A DNA stretch of 64,000 bases from Sweltsa coloradensis (GCA_024449915.1 JAMZAV010011000.1:1-64000); one strand, 5' to 3'; positions 20,297-31,511 are shown, numbered from the stretch's first letter. Notes: generated from the letters alone by a model not told the origin. Numbers and translations: made by a program.

Positions 20297-21490
20297 CTAG
20301 GGGCTCTTGGCAAATCATATGGTATATACTACTACTTTTGTGTATATCTTTGTACACGATCATGGTCGGCGCTATTGTTCCCGCCGCAGAAAACGTACAC
20401 AATACGATAATTTGTTCCTTTTCCCTTTTCCTTAGCAAGGGGAGGCATCAATTCCAACTCGCAACCTTCTCGTGGTTTGGCCCGTGATTAGGAGCTTTTC
20501 TCCGTGAAACTAATGGCGACCCCAGGGTCGTCGTCAGGGACTTTCCCCTTCCCTTTGACTACCTCCGCGACGGCGACGACAATGACAACACGGACGGATG
20601 ATGACCCCAGACGGAGACGACAACGACGTGGGGGAAACCCCTGCCCTCCCATACGCATGTGGCTGTTCTAACCAGCACAGGCCTGTCCACCCCTTGTCCT
20701 CCCGCGTCTCCCCTTAGGGTCCCCTCCCTTCGTCTCGATTAGCCAAGTTGCATAAATAGGGGAACGTTAAGCAATATCCAATCTTTGCAAGGGCAATAGC
20801 TAAGAGATTTACGTTTTCCCATGCTGAGGAAGCGGCCAGAGTTGGTGTGGAACAGCACACCGACTCATCCGTATTAAACATTCTCTCCGGTTGCTCTAGG
20901 ATAGCCGACTGACCAATTTCAGAGAGGTAGTTCTTCAGGCCCAAGAACCACCTCTCTCGACTCTCTTTCGAGACAGCAGCCCTCCCCTTACTTACCTTTC
21001 GGCAACCTTTTTCCAATCTGTGGGTTACGTTTAAGGAACCCTTTCTTCCAATTTCCCGGGCGGCTTCCTGGGTAATGGAGTCTTTCTGTGATCCGATTCT
21101 ACAATCTCCTGAACCGAATTGCAGAGATCCTCTAGTTTAATAGGGAAGCCCCGGCTCGCCATTTGATCGATGTATTTAATAAGAAGTTGTTCCTCATCTT
21201 ACTTGAAAACTGGATCATTCCCCAGCTTCCAGCCAATGGCTGATCTTAAATGTTTCTTATCTGAGAATGTAGATGTTGGAATGCCATTGAGCTAGCATGC
21301 CTTTGCCTTAGACATGCCAGACTCTATGGCTGCATAAACTTTCAGGAATCTTTCGGGGGAATGGGTTTTCTGCTTCTTTTGGGTGGCATAGTGGTCGCTG
21401 GTGAGGGTCGAGACATAACATAACTTTCCAGCAGAAAGTGCTTCCTGCATTCCTGCAAAAAGCATATTCTTCTCCAGTATAAGGAGCATT
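20297..21490 (-). pseudogene. Pogo-like transposase copy B
   Basis: The domain order is as in copy A: KTHSPERFLKVYAAIESGMS at about 21300-21400, RMFNTDESVCCSTP at about 20830-20890, then R1, then KREKEQIIVLCTFSAAG at 20390-20440. Additional frameshifts are present and only one copy of the 84-bp leader repeat. Non-functional. Confidence 0.65.
20442..20786 (+). repeat. R1 element in block B
   Basis: The same R1 insertion at the same position in the pogo-like ORF, with the GCAAGGG duplication retained on both sides. Inherited by segmental duplication. Confidence 0.75.
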
Positions 21491-21764
21491 TTACCTCCAT
21501 GAGACCGTCACTATCTATGGCCCCATCTGAAATATTAAGAGATAAATACACACGCGCATCATAATAATACACCATCGATTTCTTAAAAAAAATCGCAAAG
21601 AAAAGGTATGCATCCCATTTCAAACTAGGGCCCCCACGATTTTAAAAACGTTACATCAATTTTCTGATTCCCCCTCCTCATGTCATATGACGACGTGAAC
21701 TTTTAACAATTTTAATAATTATTTGTCTTACTTACATATTATTTGAGAGCAAAGATGTTCACTA

Positions 21765-22790
21765 TATATATTGATTATAGCAATTGTCGTAAAAGTTTGC
21801 CCCGACTGGGAATGAGTAATGAGTCTCATACGCGCCTCCCTTACTAAGGATTCCATAAAAAAGTGACGATTGTACCAAGACAAAGTAGACATTTCTCAGG
21901 AGAACTTTTGAAAGTACGTTTCTTAACGTATAAAGAAAATATAAACACAATTTTTTAACCTGGTCGTAATCCACTTGAGGGTGTTGGGCAATTTATTTTA
22001 TTACTCCTAAATATTTAATATTTTCTACCTTTTTTATTACATAGTAATCACAGGTTGTGGTATTGCTTTGATTGACACAGTGGGTTGAGTGAAGCTGGAT
22101 GTTGTTTTGGGCGGGCTGGTTGGAAAAAAGTAGCTGAAAAGGTGATAAATTCTGTTTTGTTCAAATTGAGCGTGAGGATGTTGTCCAACCATTGCCTAGC
22201 ATAGAGGTCCTAATACAGTGCCCTGGGGGACTCCGTATTTTAAATTTTTCTAGGCTTCTGCGATATCCATTTAGGTTCACCATTTGTTCACGATTAGACA
22301 TGTAACTCTTGGGTAAGATTGTTTCGCCACACCACGAATCCCATATTTGTTTAACTTGTTTATCAAAATTTCATGTGAGACTGTGTCAAATTCTTTGGCT
22401 AAATCTAAAAATATGGCAAGTGGTTTTTCCTTCGAATCTAAAGCAGTATGTATTTCTGTGGTTAGTTTTCCAGATCCAGATTATACTCCAAAGCTTTCCT
22501 TCCACCAAAAGTCTTGTTTTTTGCTGATTTCCCAGGATCTTTGGCAACAAACTAGCAGACACATGAACAAAAGCAGCATGTGAATACTCTACTATAGATT
22601 GCCAATTCGTTGTACCTTCAGATTTGCAAGCATTTTTTAAACAAAAGATTATTTGAACAATAGCAAATTTATTGGGATACCAAATTGACCTGCGCGTTCA
22701 CATTGATTTAAACTTTGATATCCGGTATGCAAATTTTAGGTAAAAAAATCTGTACACTTGGTATAATATCCCGAAGTTTACCAAAATGGA
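21765..22790 (-). pseudogene. LINE RT copy B lacking the YADD block
   Basis: Same content and same internal deletion as copy A, with VQSSLFYGILSKGGA at 21762-21974 and the DLAKEFDTVSH block at about 22390. Extra frameshifts occur around 22235-22330. Confidence 0.7.
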
Positions 22791-22951
22791 GTTAATTTAG
22801 GCGATTTCACTAATTTTTAATTACAAATCAATGAATTAATAAGGAATATGTGTACTGGAAAGCATAGATGTATTATTTATTAACGTTACTGTGAAATTCA
22901 ATCCGAATGGTTTTGATCGACAACAACGCTCGCGTTCTCAACCAAAAATTA

Positions 22952-23104
22952 TCAAAAGCAAGTTAAATGATTGCAGTGCAGGTCTTCTGAATATAGTTGG
23001 TTCAGCAGCAGTCGCACAAGCTGGCAAGGATTACCTCCTCTGTCCAGTCGGATGTTGATTAGAACACCCTCATCTATCATTATTTCCGTCCCCGGAGTCA
23101 GTTG
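22952..23104 (-). CDS. BEN-domain-like exon, copy B
   Basis: The minus frame starts just after a possible acceptor (AAACGTAG) and reads LTPGTEIMIDEGVLINIRL, then CQLVRLLLNQLYSEDLHC, ending in TGA. The pattern of a 'PG' strand, then LVR.LL..Lfs.e.L, matches the first half of BEN domains, which mediate DNA binding and protein contacts in chromatin factors. The C-terminal half of the domain is missing. A copy lies at 55405-55545. The splice phase to the neighbouring exon does not fit cleanly, so a frameshift or a missing exon is likely. Confidence 0.45.
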   Translation of the reverse strand, partial: QLTPGTEIMIDEGVLINIRLDRGGNPCQLVRLLLNQLYSEDLHCNHLTCF

Positions 23105-23172
23105 CTACGTTTATGGGCAGCATACCATGTGTACTTTAATTTTAAGAAGTGATAAAGATGAGTTGCACTTAC

Positions 23173-23380
23173 ATAAATGGGTATTCATATTTGTAGTACA
23201 CCTGGGATAAGCCATTTTGGCGCGACACTGTTACATACAACTCGTTTTTCATTTTCTTATTGTACTCTACTTCGAATTCATAAAACTGCCATTGACTCCT
23301 GTTGTTGACGGCGCCACAAGTAATGGTAAAGGTCCTTTTTGACGATAGAAACATAGCATATTCAAAATAATCAGATCAGA
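23173..23380 (-). CDS. Exon-like ORF, unknown (copy B of a triplicated exon)
   Basis: The frame reads SDYFEYAMFLSSKRTFTI, then SQWQFYEFEVEYNKKMK, then SQVYYKYEYPF, and ends at a perfect donor, GTAAGT, at 23172. The 61-residue product is identical in the copies at 55613 and 58224. The alternating aromatic and hydrophobic pattern suggests a beta-rich domain, but I do not recognise it. It lies immediately upstream, in transcript order, of the BEN-like exon and may belong to the same gene. Confidence 0.4.
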
Positions 23381-23757
23381 CTACACGCTACAACAGCTCA
23401 CGTCGTAGGGAGAGGGGGGCACATGTGGACTGATTTTTTCATTTGCTCATAAAAGACCCAAAATAAAAGTTTTTTTAGATTTTCCTTTTGTAGGTGATTT
23501 GTTGGGTCTTTACCATGCATTTAACACTAAAGTCATTTTTTTCATAATTACATTTGTACTAGAACTTTTTATTTTTAAAATGTATTACAATTGTCCACAT
23601 GTGCCCCTCAAGGGGCACATGTGGACTGCCTAGGGGCACATGTGGACACATTATAAAAGTAACACAAATGAGGTAATTAACATTAATTTAGGCTTAAGAC
23701 AATTTAAGTTTAATAATAATAAGCCATTATAATAGTTTATAATGAAGTAAATAAAGT

Positions 23758-24476
23758 TTATTTGATATTGTAATCTTTAAGATCTACAGGAAAAGCGAAA
23801 TTTCCAGCGGCTCGAGCTGTACCGCCAACCAAAAATGGTTCTGGTAGCTTAGCAATGATATCGTCACGGTCAACTTCCGTTTGATCCTCACTCTCGGGAA
23901 ACTTAAATTGGTTGTTGCCAGTGTTTTTGCGAAGCCACTTGACTAGCAAAACTTCACGTGATACAACTTTCTTAATCCGCCCTACATAAAAGAGTTTAGT
24001 TTTTTTAGTGTGAAATTTGGCAAGGACAAATTCATTCGCACAAAGAGTTTCGTCATGAAGAAGTGTGGGAAGCTCAACGTTCTCTTCGTCAGAAAGACTG
24101 TCTATTCCCATATCTTCATCATCTAATCCAAAGCTAGCTTCCGATTCAGAACTAGAGTCTGTAGGCCTGGGCACAAACACAGTTTGATTTTTAAATTTCA
24201 ATTTTTTTGCAGTTGCACTTTTACGATTGAGCTTAGCAGCTCTGATGGATTGCATTTCTTGGAGTCGATTTTTTTCTGGTGTATCCGTATACACTCTCGA
24301 TTTCCCTTTTCGACTTTGTACTTGACGCTTCCTTGGCTCGGCTTTTTGAAATGGACGAACAGTCTCTGGCGTCAACTTTGTAGGCACAGGGTGTACACAT
24401 TGTAGGTCTACTGACGTTGAAGGCTCATTTGGCTTAAGCCTACTGGTGGAAGCAATAACTTCATCTACAGGCCTAC
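23758..24476 (-). CDS. Pogo-like transposase, C-terminal exon
   Basis: About 239 codons from RPVDEVIASTSRLKPNEPS to a TAA/TGA-type end at 23758. It contains RKRQVQSRKGKSRVYTDTPE, the usual basic 'KGKSRIYTDTPEK' tail of pogo/Tigger transposases. An acidic Ser-rich stretch and a hydrophobic region with FYVGRIKKVVSREVLLVKWL follow. The latter resembles a small Tudor/chromo-like barrel often found at the end of these proteins. No frameshift is seen. Confidence 0.75.
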
Positions 24477-24558
24477 CTAAAAGTGCAAGCAAAAACACAT
24501 AAGAATTTTGTTGAGTTGGCAAGTCTAATTAAAGGAGGAATATTTTTGATGAACTTAC
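24477..24558 (-). other. 82-bp intron in the pogo-like transposase
   Basis: GAAG followed by GTAAGT, ending TTGCACTTTTAG before GTAGGCCTG. Splicing keeps the frame (GLQEG then RPVDEV, phase 1). Reading through would hit a stop after CVFACTFR. Confidence 0.75.
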
Positions 24559-25253
24559 CTTCTTGCAGGCCTACAGCTGTTGCTTGTGTTGCAGTAGCAT
24601 TTGTAGTAGCGGGATCTAAACGATCTGTCACATAGGATCCCATGAAATCTTCGTCTGAAAACACTAGCTTGTTTACAGGCCATATTCCGGGAGTAGAGAA
24701 TGATTTTGTGATGTTATGAACAGTGAAAGATTGTAAGTAGGGCCTGGCTGTAAGTTCTGCAACATCATAAATGGTTATTCTCTTTGATTTACTGGTAGCC
24801 AGCCAGTCATTGAAAGCCACTTTCAACTTTCCCTTAAATGGACCAAACACTGCCACGTCCAGTGGTTGAAGCCGGTGCGAGCAATGCGGGGGGAATGAAA
24901 CCATAACTATTCCGTTGTCTCTGGCATACGATATTGCATCAAGTGAACAATGGCTTTCGTGGTTATCAAGAAGTAACAATATTGGATTATTCTTACTAGA
25001 ATGTGTGAAGATATGGATATGCTTCAAGACATCAACAAATATTTCAGAATTCATCCAACCGCTTTGTGCTGCTCGGCCCATACTGCCTTCTGGAGCACCT
25101 TTCAAGAAGTTGTCTTTGTAGTTTTTCCTGGGGAAAACATAACAAGGAGGAACTGTATTACCGGCAGCAGAAATAATGCCGCAAAACGTCACTAATTCTC
25201 CTCTTTCAGCGGAGACTGCTTGGCCAACTTGTTTTTTACCACATTTGGCAATT
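24559..25253 (-). CDS. Pogo-like transposase, catalytic core part
   Basis: After the foldback the frame resumes AKCGKKQVGQAVSAERGE, then FCGIISAAGNTVPPCYVF. Next come ILLLLDNHESHCS (second Asp, DNHxSH) and PPHCSHRLQPLDVAVFGPFK (third Asp in QPLD). There are 35 residues between the second and third Asp, within the pogo DD(29-36)D range. All three catalytic residues are present. The exon ends QEG at a GTAAGT donor (24558). Confidence 0.85.
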
Positions 25254-26164
25254 GACGACTGGTGATGGGCGGAGCGCTAAATCACGTGACGAGAAGGTGG
25301 GATAATTCCTCATTTCGCAAGTTGACGCCTGCTGAACGGCGCAACACTTATCACGCTCTAACTTTGTTTCCATTCGACATTTGGACAAAACCTTTAGAAT
25401 AGTATGTAGCAAACATATCATTTCTTCTCATAGTGATTATCTCGAATTTTTAGACAAAACCGTAAATTTGGTATATCGATGTACGTATTATACATGAAAA
25501 AAATATCAAAGATTATAACTTTTCTCATCTTCAATTGACAAAAAACTACTGTTCGGATTTCGACATGATATCTTTTTAAATATGCATCAGACTATTTAAC
25601 AAATAAATAAATCAACTTTCTAGATAGAAAGTGCACTGAACGAAAATTTACAGCATAGAGTAATATGCAGAGTGTAGTTTTTCACGGCTCACCCGCACGT
25701 CAAAAGTGCGTATTTGTTATGAAAACACACACCTTGCATATAAGTCTATGCTGTGAATTTTCGTTCAGTGCACTTTCTATCTAGAAAGTTAATTTATTTC
25801 TTGTCTTAAGAGTCAGATGCATACTTAAAATGAGGTCTTGTTGAAATTCGATTGAAAGTTATTTGTCAAATAGAAGTTGACAAAACTTATAATTTTTAAT
25901 ATTTTTTCCATGTTTAATACGCACATCGATATAACAAGTTTACGGCTATGTCTAAAAATTCGAGATCACCACTTTTAGAAGGAATGATATGTTTACTATG
26001 TATAATTCCAAAGGTTTTTTTCCAAATTATGAATAGAATAAAAGTTAGAGCGTGATAAGTGTTGCGCCGTTCAGCAGGCGTCATCTTGCTGAATGAGGAT
26101 CTATCCCACATCATTCCGCCACGTTGCTTCGTGACGTCAGGGGGCGGGTAAATCACTAGTCGTC
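25254..26164. mobile_element. 911-bp foldback element with arms of about 400 bp
   Basis: The left arm from 25254 (GACGACTGGTGATGGGCGG) and the right arm inverted from 26164 (GACGACTAGTGATTTACCCG) stay alignable almost to the centre near 25705. Shared blocks include GCCTGCTGAACGGCGCAACA, CTTATCACGCTCTAACTTT, and CTAGATAGAAAGTGCACTGA near the middle. It is flanked by AATT on both sides (25250-25253 and 26165-26168), present once in the uninterrupted transposase frame. It has no coding capacity. Confidence 0.85.
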
Positions 26165-26821
26165 AATTACACGAGGACTTTGCTGCACTGTTGTTACACC
26201 GGTCTCGTCGATATTAAAAATTCTCTCTGGTGTAAACTTATATCTTTTCATAACGTCATCATAATTGTGGAAGAACTCGGCAACATTAGTTTTATTAAAA
26301 CCGGTTGAGCGTGCGAGACTTGTATTCTCAGGTTTACGCAGGGAAAGATTGGGATGACGTTTCATGTAACTTTTCATCCAGTCCACTCCACTTTGTTTCA
26401 TTTCATTCCATTTTTCCGGAATCTTCTTCTTTAGTATAACAGCATAATCATATGCGAGAGTTCTTGCCTGCTGATAGGTCAAACCATAATGCATGCTTGA
26501 AGATTTAAAAAAATAATTTTCAAGATCTTTTTCCTCTGCAGTAGAAAATACCTGGTGACTCGTATATTTCGACCCATAACGGCCCAAGTCAGGAGGCCTA
26601 TCGATCTCCATATCACTATCGTTTCCCGAATCGCTATTTACAGCGGCAATTCTAGCCCTTTCCTGTTTGACTCTCTTAAAAAGCATAGACTTTGTCAGAT
26701 TGTACCTTGTTGCAGCCTCACGTATAGGTACGTGATCAATTATAACACAGGCAGTGGCCTTCGATACATCTTCTTCCACTATCGAGGAACGCTCCGTTTT
26801 CCTTACGTAATTCCTGACCAT
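26165..26821 (-). CDS. Pogo-like transposase, N-terminal exon part
   Basis: The start MVRNYVRKTERSSIVEED leads into an HTH (psq-type: AATRYNLTKSMLFKRVKQ). A second helical block of the CENP-B kind follows (DWMKSYMKRHPNLSLRKPE), then RIFNIDETGVTTVQQSP, containing the first catalytic Asp. The frame is clean for about 219 codons until the foldback insertion after PRVI. Pogo-family transposases cut and paste DNA at TA dinucleotides, consistent with the TA flanks. The start at 26821 is the first Met upstream of the HTH with no earlier in-frame coding. Confidence 0.85.
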
Positions 26822-27519
26822 TCTGAAAGCAAGTTAAATATTGCTTAGACTAATTAGGTCTACCCAGATATCACACTCCTAGTCTTACATCAGCTTAATG
26901 TATCCAATGACTTAGGAAGCCTACTTAGGGATAGGGCCTAACTTTAAATCTAGGCCTAAGCATGGGCCTTAAACTGGTCCAAAGCCTAGGCCCAATAACT
27001 ATTACTGTAGGGCATAGCCTACAAATAAAATAAGTCTAGACTTACTTCAGAAGGTGTACATTGAAGTAATTATTGTTTTAAAGGCATTTAACCATAGAAA
27101 TACATTGTCCACATGTGCCCCCAAAATATGTCCACATGGTGGCTTAAAACCATATTTCACATTCCAATTATTTTCTAAATTCCATTTAAAGGTTAGAATA
27201 AAAACAATACTTGATTAATAAACTTCATGAATGTATGTTTTTAGAATAATATAACTCAAATTATAAACAAGCTTATTAGAGTGGATGCTAACAGATATAA
27301 AATGTTGGCCAAACTTACTTTTAGGAGCCCAGAAATGTGATGTTGTATTCCTCTGCCATACAGCTGTGGAATGATGTGAAACTTGCTAGGAATTGTAGAA
27401 ACACAGTTTGCACCACACTTGATTTTTGCGGGAATTTTAAAACAAGTAGAACATCCTTATATTAGCTTGTCCACATCTGCCCCATGTCCACATGTGCCCC
27501 CCTCTCCCCTACTAATCGG

Positions 27520-28065
27520 GCGCGGGCCATCGGGCAACGTCTCACTAGAGTGACCGCTGCGAGCGCATGCGCGTCAACATCGATGTTACGATTAATATTG
27601 ATAATCATATCAAATCATATCAAAATACTTGAATCGATTATATTATATTAATGAATTCAAATAGTACAAAAAATTTACACCACACAATTACACATAAACA
27701 TTGGTACCAACTGAAAGTACTTACGACCCATTGCCCAAAATTGACAAAAATAATAACTCCTTACGTCATCATTTATTTAAGGGTATTTGTTTAACCGCAG
27801 AGACAAGTTCACTCACCATTCCCGCTGGTGCTGCAATTTTAAATTGAGGTGGCCATCTATGAGTTACACTATGAAACTAAATCTAGTTAACGATATCTGT
27901 GTAAAATAGCGTATTTTTTTTTTGCCTGCGCTCTCCATTAATTTATGTCGGCTATGCATATGGGCAAATGATTCGAAAACCTGTCCGATGTCTTCCTCAA
28001 CCCTATTACCCCCTTGAACCCGAGCACTGAAACAGCTCGATCGCCAGACCAACCTTTCTATAATC
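27520..28065. other. Remains of the duplicated gene segment and unknown DNA
   Basis: 27512-27770 continues the segment interrupted by the pogo element and matches 55848-56105, including the exon end FCQFWAMG before a GTAAGT donor (about 27720-27770). The match stops near 27770. From there to 28065 a 62-codon minus ORF (27864-28052) is the only open frame and I do not recognise it. Confidence 0.5.
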
Positions 28066-28700
28066 CCATCTATAATAGGGGCATTGGGCGACTTTTGCCA
28101 TTTGTGAACTGATGGGTGAGTTGCCTTATATTAATGGCTTGAATGTCTTGTGCTTGAAGATCTTTTAGGATTACTGCACAGTCTACAGAGGCAAATATGT
28201 CACGGAGGATATTTTTTTTTAATTCTTTGATAATCAGTTGGAAAGGATTGTAAGTGGCCCTTGAATCAGCTTTAATTTTGAATGATTCAACAGATGAAGC
28301 AATGGTAAATAGTCCAGTGGTTGCTTCATGAAGAATTTGTAAGTGTTCTTTGTAAGAGGGAACCCCATAGAGGGCAATAATTGGTGGGACCTTTTCTACA
28401 CTAGGTTGCTTTGGCCTACTGTTGTCGTTGGCCAGCTGGGTGGTGTCTTGGGTATTTCCTGGCGCTGGGGTTTCTTTTTCTTACAAGTTATTTTGAGGGC
28501 GATTTGAAAAGTTGTCTTAATCGTAATCGTCCTCATCCGTACTTAAGGAGTTAGTATCGTCATCCATATCAATTTTTTTAAGGGCATGGGAAGAGCCAGC
28601 TAGACTTTCAAAGCAATTTGAGGTTCGAAGCAGTGATCTTCTAGCAGTAGTTGTAGCAGAAGATACATTTACATTGGGTAGGCCTACTGAAGGCACCTAG
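28066..28700 (-). pseudogene. Jockey-like LINE ORF1 (gag-like) remnant
   Basis: Minus frames with stops read KKIDMDDDTNSLSTDEDD, then VEKVPPIIALYGVPSYKEHL, then SSVESFKIKADSRATYN, then RAV-like CAVILKDLQ. The 'PPII..gV..f..ll..l' opening followed by a K-I-K/ATYN block is the gag-like domain that precedes zinc knuckles in Jockey-group ORF1 proteins. The knuckles and ORF2 are not attached here. It may belong to the same family as the pieces at 10, 11 and 39.5 kb. Confidence 0.5.
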
Positions 28701-29211
28701 ATTGGTTTGGTTTTTAGGTTTTTTGCCATAGTTTTAGTAAGAGTCTGGATCTCGCCATATTCGGCCGATCTCGATCATTAACAGGTTTATTGGGTTTATT
28801 GTATATCAATCTCTGCACGATGGCTGGATTTTGATTGTTTTGCGAAGGGGGCAAATTGTTTAAGGATTGCATGATCGATGTTCCTCCCTACTCTATGTCT
28901 ACACAGACTATTTAAACAGACTACAACTCGGGTAGCTGTATACAGGGCCGAGTTCGTCGTCGCCTAAGCCCAGTCGCTTGGCGCTTGGCGGCGGCGGGCG
29001 AACGACCGTCGCCCTAGATAGCTCCCTCCGTGTTGTTGAGTAATACCCTTCACGGATCTCAGCTTGAGCAGTGCCTTCCTCACCCCACCAGCCCGGTATA
29101 TATAACTGAGCGGCGTGGTAAGGGAGGCACTGTCGCAAGACCCGCGAAGGATATTACCGGGGCATTATTGCTTCTTTTCATTTATTATAAAGTTTACATG
29201 TTACATACATT
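28700..29211. other. Unassigned DNA left of the DIRS-like element
   Basis: It contains a Pro/Arg-rich 76-codon minus frame (28908-29138) with no recognised motif. No tyrosine recombinase, expected downstream of a DIRS/Ngaro RNase H, could be found. Confidence 0.35.
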
Positions 29212-29570
29212 TTATGGTACAGGATTTAATACAAGGTCCGTTGCTCGTCTCGGTAGGATGTAGGCTTCGTCTTGCTCGTCTGTGTTTTTGATGACGTGAT
29301 GAATCCCTCGCCAGGTGGCTCTTGATGGCCTGTCAGCAATGTTGAGGGCAGTAGGTACCCATTCTGTCGTCCACAGGGATTCCGGGAACTGGGGGAAGAT
29401 GGTCCACATGAGTCTCCTAGCCTCCGGGTTGTTGAAGAATTTACCACATCCCTTTCTGATGCAGTATACCGCAGAAGAGTTGTCCATTCTGAGTGTAATG
29501 TGGGCTGGGGCGTCAGCTTCGGTTAAAGCCCAGTGGATGGCCATTAGGCCCGCCACCCCTTCCGCTCGGT
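29212..29570 (-). pseudogene. DIRS-like RNase H, C-terminal part
   Basis: The frame reads RAEGVAGLMAIHWALTEA, then ITLRMDNSSAVYCIRKGCGK (Asp of the RH core), then LWTTEWVPTALNIADRPSRA (last Asp). Catalytic positions are intact, but the start of the domain is separated by a nested SINE. Confidence 0.65.
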
Positions 29571-30001
29571 TAAAAATAAAATAAAATAAATTGTATTTAG
29601 AGTCTATGCACTCAGTTATATAACTGATTTTCAGTGGGGGACAGTAAATCAAAGCGACCAAGCCAGCCCTGTAGGCCCCGACGCAATCGACGAGTGAGCA
29701 ACAACCAACCAAAGATCGATATTTTTAATAGGAAATAAAGCAATCAGTGGTATGGACAGTGCGAACACCCGCGAATCAACGCCAGAATCAACGAGGCCGA
29801 TTCAGAACAACTCTGAATTTATTATGTGCTTCTTTGCTAGGACGGGTCCATAGTCATCGTTTACAAACTCCTAAGACAAGAACTGATGGACTTAAGTCCA
29901 AATCAGAAGTTAAAAAACTTCTGACTTCGTCGGGAATCGAACCCTGGACTTTCTGCATTGGAAGCAGATACGCTAACCACAAGACCAACGAGCCACACTA
30001 G
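29571..30001 (-). repeat. tRNA-derived SINE nested in the DIRS-like RNase H
   Basis: On the minus strand the head (29925-29997) reads TGGTCTTGTGGTTAGCG, a box A, then CTGCTTCCAATGCAG, an anticodon-like hairpin, then GGGTTCGATTCCCG, a perfect box B. It most resembles tRNA-Gly(TCC). A body of about 350 bp follows, ending in TTATTTTATTTT-like tail. A cloverleaf with acceptor pairing is not maintained, so this is a SINE and not a tRNA gene. Two related copies lie at 57.4 and 60.0 kb. Confidence 0.75.
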
Positions 30002-31131
30002 CCACTCTAGCGTCTCTTTGAACTGCTGGGCCCACGCAGTGTGGGTGTCCGGGTTGACTGCTGCCACCGAGTTTGGGGTAGCGTCCGTGTACACGAGGAT
30101 GTTTGCAGGAGGCTTCCGCTTGAGGCGGGGCTGATGCGGATCCGCGTTCTGAAGAAATTCCAATAGGTATTCGTTGTTCCTGTGCCGGATCTCGTTGGCT
30201 ATGTACAGTGGCCAACGGAGGTTGTAGGCTAGCCACTGTACATAGCCTACTATACGTTCGATGTCCTTGTCTGATCCTTCTTTGATATGTCTGGTCCATT
30301 CTTTCAGTTTCGTGATTGAACCCAGGGTGGCTGATAAGGTGCCGTTGGGAATGTCTACTTGTAGGCAAGATTTCTTAAGCAGCGACACAAGGTGAGGACG
30401 GATTTATCGTTAGTGGTGAATCCCATTCGTCTGAGAAGCCGTGTTGCTAACCGTAGAACTTCCAGGTCGTAATGAACGAGTTAATAGTCATCCAGATAAC
30501 CGACCGTAAACACTCCCAATTCAACCTCTAGGCTTCCTAGCACGGTTTCAGAGGTCCTCGGCATGAGGTAGGGGCTCAGGGCGTATCCCATGGAAAGCCG
30601 TGTGCAGCAGTATTCTGTCCGATCGTAATATTGGCCGTGGAAATGCTGGGTACGGTCACTCGGGCGTAAGTGGTAGGAGCCCGATGTAAGATCTATTTTA
30701 ATGGCCCACCAATGTAGTCGGATGGCCTGGCGGGCTTGTGCCGCTGAACGTAGGGAGAACTTGGGGGCCTTTATGAACGGCGTCTATTCGGGGTACTCCT
30801 GTATAATGCTCATGGTTTTGTTAGCTTTGGGTACTATAATCAATTTAGGGGCCGCTACGCAGTGTTTCTTAATAAGTATACCCGCCTGGCAGAGGTCAGC
30901 CACTACAAGGTCCATCTGAGGAGAGCGTTTGGTGTGGTGATACATGTTGGGTGCCCCCGCTGGTTTGGGAATATCTATGCCTTCTGAAGTTATGCAATGG
31001 AGCCAGCGCTGATTTTTATTATTCCCTAGGTTTAATGGTGGCAAGGGTTCTACAGCAATAGATCTATAGGTGAGTTCTGCTAGCGGAATATAGTCCCTTT
31101 GGAGAAGGTCAGGTAAGTAAGAGTGGTCCAA
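30002..31131 (-). pseudogene. DIRS-like reverse transcriptase and start of RNase H
   Basis: An ORF at 30784-31131 gives the RT fingers, the catalytic YLDD lies near 30490, and 29903-30388 gives the connection and first RNase H strand (DATPNSVAAV, the first catalytic Asp). Several frameshifts and a stop directly after YLDD show that it is dead. Confidence 0.6.
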
Positions 31132-31511
31132 TTTGTTTGGTTAGTTCGAACCCAGATGGAGCGTCTTCTTGATCGTTGTCATCTTCCAAGGAGGGTTCTG
31201 TATTGCTGTCCTCGTAAGATTCTGGGTCTTGTTTGTTGTCGTTCTCGTTGTCTTGTCTTTTGTCGATGTCGATGTCTGGTCCTGCTTCTTCTTCCTCTGT
31301 CCCTAGTTGGTTCCATCCTGATCGGTTCCGTTAGACGCGGCGGAAGGGGCGGCCCTCCGGGACGTCTATGACATAGCGTCGATTCCCGTCCCTGATGGTG
31401 TAAGGGGTAAAGTCGATCAGGGCGTCCACCACTGCCTCGATATCACGTTCAGTTTCGTATTGTAGGAAGTTCTCTAGAATGTCTAGTTGTTCGTAGTAAT
31501 CCCTTAAATCG

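Larger units (their letters stand above)
20202..22865. repeat. Segmental duplication block B
   Basis: A copy of 17540-20170, starting with two short overlapping fragments of the same stretch (20202-20296, then 20297 onward). It contains many single-base and short indels relative to A, especially in G/C runs (for example around 20740-20770 and 21040-21080), which may be assembly error. Confidence 0.8.
23408..27509 (-). mobile_element. Pogo-like DNA transposon, 4.1 kb, TA target duplication
   Basis: Near-perfect terminal inverted repeats are present: GGGAGAGGGGGGCACATGTG on the left, and the same with one extra G on the right when inverted. They are flanked by TA at 23406-23407 and 27510-27511. 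The related segments at 55846-55847 and 58461-58462 contain the unoccupied site, CACGTCG-TA-CTAATCGGG, which proves the boundaries. It encodes one transposase on the minus strand with a small intron, and is interrupted by a foldback element. Confidence 0.9.

Noticed and set aside
29925..29997. Functional tRNA gene
   Set aside because: Box A, an anticodon-like hairpin and box B are present, but acceptor and T stems do not pair fully and the sequence continues into a SINE body with an AT tail.
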